From Bog-159 sp963707465 (GTDB lineage: Bacteria; Acidobacteriota; Terriglobia; Bryobacterales; Bryobacteraceae), in the NCBI GenBank assembly GCA_963707465.1, contig CAVPQK010000013.1:496001-560000 (forward strand): DNA of 64,000 nucleotides, written 5' to 3'. The notes beneath the pieces were generated by a model. The model did no database searches, had not been told where the DNA came from, and worked only from the letters and a program-made list of their open reading frames with translations. Shown one piece after another: positions 26,571-34,961 of this stretch (the first letter of the stretch is position 1; the number at the start of each line of letters is the position of its first letter). The position numbers were made by a program, and so were the translations under genes.

Positions 26571-27962
26571 TCAAAACTGGAAGTACACAAACGGAATCGA
26601 AGCGTCGATGACGCCAAAAACTTCGATGCAGAAGAACATCAGCGCCAGCGCGGACGCGTAAGCCAGCACGGGTGCCTTCAGCAGCCGCTCGAAGCCATCG
26701 AGCTTCTCCTCTACTATCGCCAGCGCCAGGGCAATTCCGATGAGCTCGAGGTGCCAGTTGGCGAGCAGGAGGTGTCCATGTCCGCGGAACATCTGGCGCA
26801 GGACCTGCAGGCTTTGCGGCAGATCTGCGGCGCGGAAGAATACCCAACCGATCATGACCAGGGCGAACGTGGCGAGCGCTTGCAGCGGGTAGAGCCAATT
26901 CCAATCCTTCCGGACCGGCCGGTTGCCGCGGAAGATACGCTCTATGGAGAGCAGCGCGCCGTGGTAGCCTCCCCAGATTACGAAGTTCCAACTCGCGCCG
27001 TGCCACAGCCCGCCGAGCAGCATGGTGAGCATCAGATTCCGGTAGGTCATCCAGCGCCCGTGCCGGTTGCCGCCAAGGGAGATGTAAAGATAATCGCGCA
27101 GCCAGGTGGATAGCGAGATGTGCCAGCGGTGCCAGAAATCCGTGATGCTGGAGGCCAGGTACGGCCGCCGGAAGTTGACCGGGAAGTGGAAGCCCAGCAG
27201 CTTGGCGATGCCGATGGCCATGTCCGTGTAGCCCGAAAAATCGAAATAGATCTGCATGCCGAAAGCAATCACGCCGCTCCAGGCGGTCAGCCAGCCGGGA
27301 TTTCCGGACACGTTCTGGAAATAGCCGTTGGCCACTTTGGCGAACTGATCGGCGAATGCCATCTTCTTGGTCAGGCCGAGCGTGATCAGCAGCACCCCGC
27401 GCGAGACGTCCTCGGCCGAGGGCGGCTGCCAGTGCCACAGATCCTGAAAGAAATTGCGCGCGCGCACGATGGGCCCCGCCACCAGTTGCGGGAAGAAGCA
27501 AATGAACAGCGCATAGTCGATGGGATTGCGCACGGCCTGCTGCTCGCCGCGATACACATCCACCACGTACGACATGCTTTGAAACGTGTGGAAGCTGATG
27601 CCCAGGGGCAGGACGATATTCAGAAAAAACGCATGGTCGGGCTTGTCCAGCACCCAGGCCAGGTTGCTGCCCATGAAGTTGTAGAACTTGAAGAAGCCCA
27701 GAAAGCCGAGGTTCGCGCCCAGGCTCCAGATCAGGACAGCTTTGCGGCGCGGCCCCGGCGGGACTTTCTCCAGCCAGATGCCCGCCGTGTAATCAATGAC
27801 GGTCAAAGTCAGCAGCAGCGGAATGAATCTGTAGTTCCAGCTTCCATAAAAGAAATAACTGGCCGCCAGCAGAATATACTTGCGAAGGGGGCGCGGGCTG
27901 GCATAGAACAGCGCCAGCACCACGGCCAGGAACAGGAAGAAATGGGCTGTGTTGAACAGCAT
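26571..27962 (-). CDS. MBOAT-family O-acyltransferase (AlgI-like)
   Basis: A 463-aa integral membrane protein with about ten hydrophobic segments. It has the AlgI-type landmarks ASYFFYGSWNYRF, LGFFKFYNF, LPLGISFHTFQSMSYVVDVY, FFPQLVAGPIVRA, FDFSGYTDMAIGIAKLLGF, LRDYLYISLGGNR and GGLWHGASWNFVIWGGYHG with the invariant His. These enzymes move acetyl groups across the membrane onto exopolysaccharide. The partner is the SGNH-like gene eight bases upstream, together resembling an AlgI-AlgJ/X-type acetylation pair. The acceptor glycan is unknown; no polymer synthase is in the window. Confidence 0.9.
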   Translation of the reverse strand: MLFNTAHFFLFLAVVLALFYASPRPLRKYILLAASYFFYGSWNYRFIPLLLTLTVIDYTAGIWLEKVPPGPRRKAVLIWSLGANLGFLGFFKFYNFMGSNLAWVLDKPDHAFFLNIVLPLGISFHTFQSMSYVVDVYRGEQQAVRNPIDYALFICFFPQLVAGPIVRARNFFQDLWHWQPPSAEDVSRGVLLITLGLTKKMAFADQFAKVANGYFQNVSGNPGWLTAWSGVIAFGMQIYFDFSGYTDMAIGIAKLLGFHFPVNFRRPYLASSITDFWHRWHISLSTWLRDYLYISLGGNRHGRWMTYRNLMLTMLLGGLWHGASWNFVIWGGYHGALLSIERIFRGNRPVRKDWNWLYPLQALATFALVMIGWVFFRAADLPQSLQVLRQMFRGHGHLLLANWHLELIGIALALAIVEEKLDGFERLLKAPVLAYASALALMFFCIEVFGVIDASIPFVYFQF

Positions 27963-27970
27963 GGGTTAAA

Positions 27971-29128
27971 TCATCTCGCGGCCGGCGCGCCGGGCGGGCC
28001 CAATATGCGGGCCACTTCGTCCGCGAGCATAGTGGAAAACTTGTCCACGCCATCCCGGTTCATGTGCATGGCGTCCTTGAAGAACTCGGGATGCTCCAGG
28101 ACATCGAAGAGGTGTTCGTTCGCCAGAACCACATTGGGGTTGGACGCCAGGTCCCGGATCGTGTGGCTGCGTTTCTTGACCAGGTAATCCGGGCGCACGA
28201 GCGGGCCGCGCGCCAATCGGACAAAAATGATTTTGGTACGCGATGCGCGATAACGATCGGCGATGCGCCCCAGCCAGGCGCGACGGAACTGGGCCAGGCG
28301 TCCGCTCTGCGGAAAGGTCTCGTACAGCAGCCAGTTGTGCACCGAGTCCTTCTGCTCGGTAGTCATTTCCGGGGGGTAGGTGGCTTTGAGAGTCGCCCAG
28401 TCGATCTGCAGTCCCACCATGTTGCGCGGCGATTCCACATAGTCGTAGGTCCAATCGGGCCAACTGCGATGGCAAAGCCGGATGTAGGCTAGCCGCTTCA
28501 GCGGGTGCGAAAGGAACGCCTGCAGGTCGCTCTGCAGCGCGATTCCCTTCAATAGCGCGCCGCGAAAGGCTTCCCATTGCACCTCGCGGCTGTGAAACGA
28601 TCGGGCGAACTCAAGGGTGTCGCTCAGCCGCAGCCGGCCTATGCAATAGTGCAGCGCGCGAATATCGTCATCCTGGTGGAAGGCCGTGTCTTCGTCGTCA
28701 TAGTCGTTGACCCCAAGCACAATCGCGCGATAGCGGCGGGCCGTGGGGTCGAGGTCGCGGAGCAGGTAATACCAGGTGCGCGGATCGCTGCCGGCGACGC
28801 CGGCGGTGCGCACGGCATAGCCCGTCTGTTGCGGCCGTTGGTCTACTATTCTGGGCATGAAGCCATTGCGCGAATCACCCAGAGTCACGACCAGATTGTC
28901 GCCCGCTTTTTGTTGCGCCGTCTTTTCCCGCCAGAGGACCAGTTCCAGGAGCCCGGCGGAGGAATCCGGCTCCAGTATCGAGGTGTAGTAGTGCGTGCGG
29001 AACAGGAGCGCGTCCAGGCCAAACAGGAGCAGGAATGCGGCGAGCAGCGTGAGGGCGATAGTGCGCAGCTTGCGCACAGGCGTGGTTTCGAGAGTGGGCG
29101 GGGGAGCGATGGCCATGCCTTTGCGCAT
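27971..29128 (-). CDS. SGNH-hydrolase-like protein, probable partner of the MBOAT acyltransferase
   Basis: A 385-aa protein with one N-terminal membrane anchor (TIALTLLAAFLLLFGLDALL, about residues 25-44) and a periplasmic domain. It has a GDSR motif in LVVTLGDSRNGFMP (block I of SGNH enzymes) and a C-terminal FKDAMHMNRDGVDKF carrying a DxxH-type pair. This is the layout of AlgJ/AlgX/PatB-like O-acetyltransferases that accept acetyl from an MBOAT protein, and the MBOAT gene follows after eight bases. The start could be ATG 29128 or 29116. Overall similarity to named families is weak, so the role rests on motifs plus context. Confidence 0.7.
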   Translation of the reverse strand: MRKGMAIAPPPTLETTPVRKLRTIALTLLAAFLLLFGLDALLFRTHYYTSILEPDSSAGLLELVLWREKTAQQKAGDNLVVTLGDSRNGFMPRIVDQRPQQTGYAVRTAGVAGSDPRTWYYLLRDLDPTARRYRAIVLGVNDYDDEDTAFHQDDDIRALHYCIGRLRLSDTLEFARSFHSREVQWEAFRGALLKGIALQSDLQAFLSHPLKRLAYIRLCHRSWPDWTYDYVESPRNMVGLQIDWATLKATYPPEMTTEQKDSVHNWLLYETFPQSGRLAQFRRAWLGRIADRYRASRTKIIFVRLARGPLVRPDYLVKKRSHTIRDLASNPNVVLANEHLFDVLEHPEFFKDAMHMNRDGVDKFSTMLADEVARILGPPGAPAAR

Positions 29129-29158
29129 TCTAGCATTCGTGCGCTTGGCCTCGCCGCG

Positions 29159-29617
29159 CTACGCGTAGAGGCGCACGACCCACTCGGCGTAAAGCGCGGG
29201 CTTGCGGCCGCCTTCCACCTCGACCGAGACCGCCCACACCGCCTGATACCCTTCGTCGAATGCCTCGAGCGACTGGAGCGTGAAGTGCGGCCGGATGCGC
29301 GTCCCCGCCAGCACGGGCGCCGGAAAGCGCACGCGGTTCAGCCCGTAGTTGATCCGCATCTTGAAATCGCCGCGGATGTCGAAGCACTCGTGCGAGAGGC
29401 AACTGAGCAGCGACAGTGTCAGAAAGCCATGCGCGATGGTGCTGCCGAAGGGCGACTCGGTTTTGGCGCGCTCCACGTCCTGGTGGATCCATTGGTGATC
29501 GCCGGTCGAATCGGCGACGGCGTCGATGCGCGATTGCTCGACGGGGAACCAATCGCCGACGGCTACTTCCTGGCCAATCAGCAAGCGTAATTCTTCGACG
29601 GTTTTAATGATTCGCAT
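29159..29617 (-). CDS. MaoC-like hot-dog dehydratase
   Basis: A 152-aa single hot-dog protein. VEQSRIDAVADSTGDHQWIHQD followed by FGSTIAHGFLTLSLLSCL is the R-specific enoyl-CoA hydratase / MaoC motif, with catalytic Asp and His in the DxxxxH segment. INYGLNRVRFPAPV and the C-terminal EWVVRLYA complete the fold. Members hydrate enoyl-CoA thioesters or serve PHA and fatty acid pathways. The frame is open far upstream, but ATG 29617 is where the family begins and it lies five bases after the preceding stop. Neighbours (phosphatase, APH-like kinase) fit an acyl-CoA-related operon, by inference. Confidence 0.87.
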   Translation of the reverse strand: MRIIKTVEELRLLIGQEVAVGDWFPVEQSRIDAVADSTGDHQWIHQDVERAKTESPFGSTIAHGFLTLSLLSCLSHECFDIRGDFKMRINYGLNRVRFPAPVLAGTRIRPHFTLQSLEAFDEGYQAVWAVSVEVEGGRKPALYAEWVVRLYA

Positions 29618-29622
29618 AGGGC

Positions 29623-30345
29623 TTACCGTAAGGTGCGAAGGTGCGGGTGGCCCAGATGGGGCACGCCGTTGAAGGTGAACAGCATGGGGCCGTCTTCGCG
29701 CAGGCGCATGGTGGTGACGGCCGAGTTGTACATGACGCCGGCCAGCGGCATGACCTTGCCGTCGGCGACACCCAGCGCGTGGGCCACCCAGATGGCGATG
29801 GGCGCGGCGGAGGTAAAGATGGCCACCGGGTCGCCGGGGGGATAGGCGGCCAGCGATTGCCGGCCGTTCAGGATGCGCTGCCGGAACGCTTCCCAGGATT
29901 CCGTGCGGCAGGGATAGCGGCCTTCCATCCAGGCGCGCATGGCCTGCGTATCGCAGCCGGTCCACTGGTGCTGGATGGGAGCATCGGCGTCGGCATCCGC
30001 CAGCTTCCGCAACAATTCGTCGTAATCCTGTTTGAACTGGGGATCGTCCTCGCTCAGCCGTGGAGCAAACTCGCGAAATACGCCGGTCATGTCGAATTCG
30101 TTCCAGGCGGGATCCGAAACGATGTCGGGGACCGGGACACCGGCCTCGCGGTAGGCGCGCCGGACCTCGGCGGCGGTCTGCTGCTGGCGATTCAGGCATC
30201 CGGCGATGAAGGCCTGGAATGGGACGTTCTGCGCCGCCAGGTGCTGGCCCAGCAGGTATGCCTGGTGCCGGCCCAGGTCCGACAGCGCATCGTAGTGCCC
30301 GCGGGTGCCGGCCTGACCGTGGCGGATCAGATAGAGGGAATTCAA
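29623..30345 (-). CDS. Histidine phosphatase superfamily (phosphoglycerate-mutase-like) protein
   Basis: A 240-aa protein starting at TTG 30345 and opening with the catalytic LYLIRHGQAG motif (phospho-His in RHG). It ends with VAIFTSAAPIAIWVAHALG, where the second His of the usual site appears replaced (a TSA segment in place of the common SHG). Arginines follow RHG at the expected distance (LGRHQAYLLGQHL). Broad-specificity phosphatases of small metabolites or proteins have this fold; the substrate is unknown. The start overlaps the upstream stop by four bases (TTGA), so translation is coupled to the phosphotransferase gene. Confidence 0.8.
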   Translation of the reverse strand: MNSLYLIRHGQAGTRGHYDALSDLGRHQAYLLGQHLAAQNVPFQAFIAGCLNRQQQTAAEVRRAYREAGVPVPDIVSDPAWNEFDMTGVFREFAPRLSEDDPQFKQDYDELLRKLADADADAPIQHQWTGCDTQAMRAWMEGRYPCRTESWEAFRQRILNGRQSLAAYPPGDPVAIFTSAAPIAIWVAHALGVADGKVMPLAGVMYNSAVTTMRLREDGPMLFTFNGVPHLGHPHLRTLR

Positions 30346-31394
30346 CCGGCCCGCTCCGCGACGGCAGCCGCGATCTCCACGAGGCCGCGCACGCGGGCGT
30401 CGAAGTTGCGGAAGCGCTCGTCCTGCGTCTGTCCGCGATGATACCGGAAATAGATTTGCTGGAGGACCACGGCGATCTTGAAAATACCGAACACTTCATA
30501 ATAGCCGAGGCCGGAAACGTCCCGCCCGGTGATGCGCGCGTAGCGCTCCACGAGCTGCCCGCGCGTGAACCAGCCTGGCAGGGTGGTGATGGCGCTGAGC
30601 GCATCGCGGCGCACGGGCGGATCGCCCGCCTCCGGCCAGTAGCACATCACGCAGCCCACATCCACCAGCGGATCGCCGACGGTGGCCATCTCCCAATCGA
30701 GCACCGCTTCCACCCGCCCGGGATCGCGCGCGTCCAGCATCATGTTGTCGAGCTTGTAATCGTTGTGCACCAGCGTGGGCGCGGGCGATTCCGGCAAACG
30801 GTCCGTGAGCCAACCGATGAGCTGGTCCATTTGCGGCAATGTTTCGGTTTGCGCGCGGCGCCAGCGCTCGGCCCAGCCGGTCACCTGGCGCTCCAGGAAG
30901 CCGGCGGGTTTACCGAGCATGACCCGGCTGACGTCCACGGCGTGCAGCGCGGCCAGGCAATCGACGAAAGCCTCGCTCACGCGGCCACCGAAGCCGGGAT
31001 CGCCGGCGTATTCGGCCGGAAGTTCGCGCCGTAGCACAAGCCCGCGGCGACGCTCCATGACGAAGAAGATCGCGCCGATGACGGCGGGGTCTTCGCACAG
31101 AAGGAAGACGCGCGGGGCTTGCGGAAAAAAGGGATGCACGGCGCTGAGCACATTGTATTCGCGCGCCATATCGTGGGCTTTGGGCGCCACAGGGCCGAGC
31201 GGCGGACGACGCAGCACGTACTCGCGCCCACCGGCTTCGAGCAGGTACGTGAGGTTTGAATGGCCGCCGGGGAATTGACGGACGGTCAGCCCGCGCTCGA
31301 CACCTTCGAGCTTTCCGCGCAGGTAGGCGGCGAGGGCCTGCGCGTCGATTTGTTCCCCTTCGCGGACGGGGGCGAAGTCTGACGGCGGGGTCAT
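30342..31394 (-). CDS. APH/ACAD10-like phosphotransferase
   Basis: A 350-aa kinase-fold protein from ATG 31394, which overlaps the upstream stop in an ATGA. Motifs are GGHSNLTYLL and YVLRRPPLG (nucleotide-binding lobe), LVHNDYKLDNMM (catalytic loop; Asp in HNDYKLDN) and VLDWEMATVGDPLVDVG (metal-binding Asp). The combination VLRRPPLGPVAPKAHDMAREY is the signature of the phosphotransferase found beside acyl-CoA dehydrogenases and fused in human ACAD10/11. Such enzymes are thought to phosphorylate hydroxy-acyl substrates. The adjacent MaoC protein supports a role in unusual hydroxy-fatty-acid breakdown; no acyl-CoA dehydrogenase is present here. Confidence 0.85.
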   Translation of the reverse strand: MTPPSDFAPVREGEQIDAQALAAYLRGKLEGVERGLTVRQFPGGHSNLTYLLEAGGREYVLRRPPLGPVAPKAHDMAREYNVLSAVHPFFPQAPRVFLLCEDPAVIGAIFFVMERRRGLVLRRELPAEYAGDPGFGGRVSEAFVDCLAALHAVDVSRVMLGKPAGFLERQVTGWAERWRRAQTETLPQMDQLIGWLTDRLPESPAPTLVHNDYKLDNMMLDARDPGRVEAVLDWEMATVGDPLVDVGCVMCYWPEAGDPPVRRDALSAITTLPGWFTRGQLVERYARITGRDVSGLGYYEVFGIFKIAVVLQQIYFRYHRGQTQDERFRNFDARVRGLVEIAAAVAERAG

Positions 31395-32179
31395 GCGATA
31401 GCCAGCGGGCGGATGGGCGATCCGGTGCCTCCGCGAATCTTCAACGGCGTGGCCACGAATAGGAAAGCATATTGCCGCTCCGCCGCCAGTTGCTCCAGGT
31501 TGAGGCACTCGACGATGTGGATGCCGCTTTCCACGAGCAGATGGACGTGGACCGGCATGTTGGAGTCGGGCACCTTCTCGAAGGCCACGGTATCGGACCC
31601 AGCGGCGAATATACCCCGGCTGCTGAGCCATTGCGCGCCCGCGATGCCCGGCCCGGGCCCGTGCACCTGCGCGATGAAGCGCGCGGCATCGTCCCAAAAG
31701 CGGGCCCAGCCGGTGCGCAGCAGGACGACGTCACCGGGCTGGAGTTCCACCTGCGCGCCGGCCGCGGCTCGATCCAGATGTTCGGGCGTGATTTCGAAAT
31801 CGGCGGGCAGAGCTTCCATCCCCGTGTGGCCGGCGATATCGAGGAGCACGCCGCGGCGCAGAATGGGCGCGATGGAATCGACCGCATGGCGCTCCAGGCC
31901 GCTCGCGTAGGATTGCAGCCCCGCCGCTTCCTCGCCGCCGTGGAGCTTGCCGCCGCAGGAAAAATGACACAGCGCATCGATATGGGTGCCCACGTGTCCG
32001 CCCAGCGTCAGCCCTTCGGAAGCGGAGCTGGCGCCATTACGCGCCACATAATCGCCATGCTTCTTGTTTAACCCGAACAGGAAGGGCGGATGATTGGGGT
32101 GGTGCGGCATCCCGGGGTAGTAAGGCTGCGCCAGGTCGTAGATGCGGGCCGATTTAAGGGCCGCCAGCAGTTGCTCCAT
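31391..32179 (-). CDS. Cyclase-family metal-dependent hydrolase (kynurenine-formamidase-like)
   Basis: A 262-aa protein with the family metal motif HxGTHxDxxxH (GGHVGTHIDALCHF). It also has an early block YDLAQPYYPGMPHHPNHPPF, DVVLLRTGWARFW, GIAGAQWLSSRGI and VHVHLLVESGIHIVECLNLE. Relatives include bacterial kynurenine formamidase, isatin hydrolase and polyketide cyclase-like proteins, which hydrolyse amide or lactam bonds with Mn or Zn. The substrate is not evident and no kyn genes adjoin. It is the first gene of the minus-strand run and is divergent from the DtxR-type regulator with 56 bases between. Confidence 0.85.
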   Translation of the reverse strand: MEQLLAALKSARIYDLAQPYYPGMPHHPNHPPFLFGLNKKHGDYVARNGASSASEGLTLGGHVGTHIDALCHFSCGGKLHGGEEAAGLQSYASGLERHAVDSIAPILRRGVLLDIAGHTGMEALPADFEITPEHLDRAAAGAQVELQPGDVVLLRTGWARFWDDAARFIAQVHGPGPGIAGAQWLSSRGIFAAGSDTVAFEKVPDSNMPVHVHLLVESGIHIVECLNLEQLAAERQYAFLFVATPLKIRGGTGSPIRPLAIA

Positions 32180-32235
32180 AGGTGGTGAGTCCCGCTCTCG
32201 ATTCTCCCACAGCGCGATACAATCGGAGCAAGCGC

Positions 32236-32934
32236 GTGAAAATCACCATTTCCAAGGAAAACTACCTGAAGGCCATCGCGGAAGCCGAGTCCGAGGGCGA
32301 GACCGTGAAGGCGGCCACGCTGTCGCGGTGGCTCAACGTCACGGCGCCCGCGGTGACGATGGCCATCAAGCGCCTGAAACGCGACGTTCTGATTCGCGTG
32401 GACGAGGAGGGCCATATTACGCTGACTGTGGCCGGCCGCGAGATCGCCAATCGCATCTTGAACCGGCACCACTTGATCGAACGCATGCTGACCGAGATTT
32501 TTGGCATGGAGTGGTACAAGGTGCACGAGGAGGCGGAGCAGCTCGAACACGCCGTTTCGGGGGATTTCGAGCGCAGGCTGGTGGAAAAGCTGGGCGCTGG
32601 AGAAGCCTGTCCGCACGGCAACCGCGTGGGTCTGGACACACCGGCCGACCGGCGGCGCCGCGGCCTGAAGACGCTCGACGAAAGCGCGGCCAAGGAAGCT
32701 GTGGCGGTCACCAGCGTGTATGAGCGCGACGGGCGGCTGTTGGAATATCTGGAGGGCTTGGGAGTGCGTCCGGGTTCGAGGGTGAGCGTGGAATCCCACA
32801 ACGCGGACGATACGCTAACCCTGCGCGTGGACGGGCAGCGCGTGCAGTTGGGGCGTTCGGCGGCGCAGAAGGTGTGGGTGAGGCAGGAGTCAGAAGTCAG
32901 GAGTCAGAAGTCAGAAGAAAACCGCGTATTCTGA
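32236..32934 (+). CDS. DtxR/MntR-family metal-dependent transcriptional regulator
   Basis: A 232-aa regulator from GTG 32236, preceded by GGAG at seven bases. The winged helix has SKENYLKAIAEAESEGETVKA, LSRWLNVTAPAVTMAIKRL and TLTVAGREIANRILNRHHLIERML. The metal-binding dimer domain has WYKVHEEAEQLEHAVS and GEACPHGNRVG. A FeoA/SH3-like C-terminus follows (PGSRVSVESHNADDTLTLRV). DtxR proteins repress iron or manganese uptake when loaded with metal. No transporter is adjacent; its divergent neighbour is the cyclase-like gene. The last 16 or so residues (QESEVRSQKSEENRVF) come from the GTCAGAAG repeat, beyond the family end near KVWV. Confidence 0.87.
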   Translation: MKITISKENYLKAIAEAESEGETVKAATLSRWLNVTAPAVTMAIKRLKRDVLIRVDEEGHITLTVAGREIANRILNRHHLIERMLTEIFGMEWYKVHEEAEQLEHAVSGDFERRLVEKLGAGEACPHGNRVGLDTPADRRRRGLKTLDESAAKEAVAVTSVYERDGRLLEYLEGLGVRPGSRVSVESHNADDTLTLRVDGQRVQLGRSAAQKVWVRQESEVRSQKSEENRVF

Positions 32935-32954
32935 CTTCTGTCTTCTGACTTCTG
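32885..32954. repeat. GTCAGAAG-type repeat in inverted arrangement
   Basis: Left arm GGAGTCAGAAGTCAGGAGTC and following units (32885-32918), a short spacer (AAAACCGCGT), then the complementary arm ATTCTGACTTCTGTCTTCTG and onward (32928-32954). It separates the convergent dtxR-like and LOG genes, supplies the end of the former, and may act as a two-way terminator. Confidence 0.8.
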
Positions 32955-32957
32955 CTC

Positions 32958-33758
32958 TTACGCTCCGGACGGCTTCAGCGGGTTTCGTGACTTCGAAATC
33001 GCCGGGGTTTCCGGCGTTTCGGGCTGCAGGTAAGTGGTCAGGTGCTCCTGGAGCATGGCAAAGGCCGTTTGCGGATCGTCCGCGAACCGGAAGAGATTCA
33101 GGTCGGCCGCGCTAATGGTGCCATGTCGCACCAGCGCCTCGAAATTGATAACCTCCTTCCAGTAACTCGATCCATAGAGCACAATCGCAATCTTCTTGGC
33201 CAACTTTTGGGTCTGGGAAAGAGTGAGCACTTCCATCATTTCGTCGAGCGTGCCGAAGCCGCCTGGAAACACAATCAGAGCCTTTGACAGGTACGCGAAC
33301 CACAGCTTGCGCATGAAGAAGTAGTGGAACTCAAAGCTCAGCCCGGGGGTGATGTAGGGGTTGGGCAGTTGCTCGAACGGCAGGCCGATGTTCAGCCCTA
33401 TGGTCTGGCCGCCGGCGTCGGCCGCGCCGCGATTGGCCGCTTCCATGATGCCCGGCCCGCCACCGGAGCAGACCACGAAACGGTGCGTGCCGTTTTCGGT
33501 AAACTGCGCGGCCCATTCCGTGACCATGCGGGCCAGCGTGCGCGCATCGTGGTAATACTGCGCCAGGGGACCGTCGTCGCGGATGCGGGCGGAGCCGAAA
33601 AACACCACCGTGTCGCGGATCTTTTCGTGGCGGAAGACCGCCAGCGGCTCCAGGTACTCGGCCAGCAGCCGGATGGCCCGCGCATCCGGGCTATTCAGAA
33701 AATCCTGGTCGAGGTAGGCGACCGGCTTGCGGCCGTCAGGCGTCTTGTCGTTTGGCAT
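32958..33758 (-). CDS. LOG-family protein (TIGR00730-type Rossmann fold)
   Basis: A 266-aa protein with the LOG signature VFPGGFGTLDEMMEVLTLSQ and the upstream VCSGGGPGIMEAANRGAADA. Short LOG proteins are cytokinin-activating phosphoribohydrolases or nucleotide 5'-monophosphate nucleosidases (PpnN-like activity). This longer form, with an N-terminal extension (DQDFLNSPDARAIRLLAEYL), is common in bacteria and probably cleaves purine or pyrimidine monophosphates. ATG 33758 lies inside the 3' end of lpxD (23-base overlap), so the two genes are co-transcribed. The stop lies just beside the repeat at 32885-32954. Confidence 0.87.
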   Translation of the reverse strand: MPNDKTPDGRKPVAYLDQDFLNSPDARAIRLLAEYLEPLAVFRHEKIRDTVVFFGSARIRDDGPLAQYYHDARTLARMVTEWAAQFTENGTHRFVVCSGGGPGIMEAANRGAADAGGQTIGLNIGLPFEQLPNPYITPGLSFEFHYFFMRKLWFAYLSKALIVFPGGFGTLDEMMEVLTLSQTQKLAKKIAIVLYGSSYWKEVINFEALVRHGTISAADLNLFRFADDPQTAFAMLQEHLTTYLQPETPETPAISKSRNPLKPSGA

Positions 33759-34782
33759 TTTCCAGTTGCTCGATTCGTTTTTTCAGCTCACGCACGGTTT
33801 TCAATAGCTCCGGCAGCTTGGGAAAGGCGGTGATGGCGCGCAGCCAAACATTCGCCGCAAAAGCGGGGGAGCCGGACATGCGGGCACCGGCGGGCACGTC
33901 GCCGCCGATGCCGCTCTGCGCGTACACGATGACATCGTCGTGAATCGTCAGATGGCCGGATATGCCTACCTGTCCCGCCAGCAGCACATTGCGCTCCAGG
34001 ATGGAACTCCCGGCGAGGCCGGTCTGCGCGCAGATAATGTTGTCCTCGCCAACCACGCAGGCATGCCCGATCTGTACCAGGCTGTCGATTTTGGCGCCGC
34101 GTTTGACCCGCGTTTCGCCGGCCGTGGCGCGATCCACCGAAGTGAGGCTTTGCACTTCCACATCGTCTTCAATCACGGTCACACCGGACTGCACGATCTT
34201 GTAATGCGTGCCGTCGGCGCGCTTAGCGAACCCGAAACCGTCTCCGCCCACCACCACGCCATTCTGCAGGATCACGCGATTCCCGATCTGGCAGAACTCG
34301 CGCACCACGGCGTGCGAATGGGCCAGGAAATCGTCGCCGATCCGGGCGCCTTCATAAACCACCGCGTGCGGATGCAGCACGGCATTGCGCCCGATGCGCG
34401 CGCGCTCGCCGACCACGGCGAACGGCCCGATCGAAGCGCCCTCGCCGATGACCGCGGTCTCGGCGACGAAGGCCAGGGGGTGAACGCCGGGCGCGGGCCG
34501 CGGCGGCTGATAGAAAAGCTCCAGCGCGCGCGCGAAATCCAGGTACGGATTGGCCGATATCAGCCGTGCCAAGCCGGGGGGACCGGCCAAATCGCGCTCG
34601 GCTTCGGAAAGCAGGATAGCGCCTGCGCGGGTGTGTTTGACCTTGGGCGCGTATTTGGGGTTCGCCAGAAAGGTCAGCTCGCCGGGACCGGCGCGCTCCA
34701 TACCGGCTACTCCCGTGATTTCGATCTCACCGGCGCCGGCCAGTTCGCAATCGAGCCGGGCGGCGATCTCGCGTAGTCGCAT
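33736..34782 (-). CDS. lpxD: UDP-3-O-acylglucosamine N-acyltransferase
   Basis: A 348-aa LpxD. This enzyme adds the N-linked hydroxyacyl chain to UDP-3-O-acylglucosamine in lipid A synthesis, in the cytoplasm. The N-terminal uridine-binding domain has EIEITGVAGMERAGPGELTF and NPKYAPKVKHTRAGAILLS. The left-handed beta helix of hexapeptide repeats starts near AVIGEGASIGPFAVVGERAR and includes VVGGDGFGFAKRADG and the conserved IDSLVQIGHACVVGEDN. A C-terminal coiled segment (TVRELKKRIEQLENAKRQ) matches LpxD trimers. Its presence indicates a Gram-negative outer membrane with lipid A. It is divergent from the Tad-like genes across a 179-base gap. Confidence 0.93.
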   Translation of the reverse strand: MRLREIAARLDCELAGAGEIEITGVAGMERAGPGELTFLANPKYAPKVKHTRAGAILLSEAERDLAGPPGLARLISANPYLDFARALELFYQPPRPAPGVHPLAFVAETAVIGEGASIGPFAVVGERARIGRNAVLHPHAVVYEGARIGDDFLAHSHAVVREFCQIGNRVILQNGVVVGGDGFGFAKRADGTHYKIVQSGVTVIEDDVEVQSLTSVDRATAGETRVKRGAKIDSLVQIGHACVVGEDNIICAQTGLAGSSILERNVLLAGQVGISGHLTIHDDVIVYAQSGIGGDVPAGARMSGSPAFAANVWLRAITAFPKLPELLKTVRELKKRIEQLENAKRQDA

Positions 34783-34961
34783 GAGCCAAGCTACAGGGTA
34801 GCGCGAACCGTGGCGTGCGTGCTATGAAACCGCTGACGGTCGCGGCTTGGTCAGGCGATTACAGGGAAAATATCCGGCCAATTAAGAGAAACGCCCGATT
34901 CAGTTAAGACGCAGTTAGTGCCGATAATTGAAATGCGAGGCCTAGCATCGTGGAGATTTTA

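Noticed and set aside
28577..29590. A 337-codon plus-strand frame over the SGNH-like and MaoC genes
   Set aside because: It spans two well-supported minus-strand genes and shows no domain or signal features.
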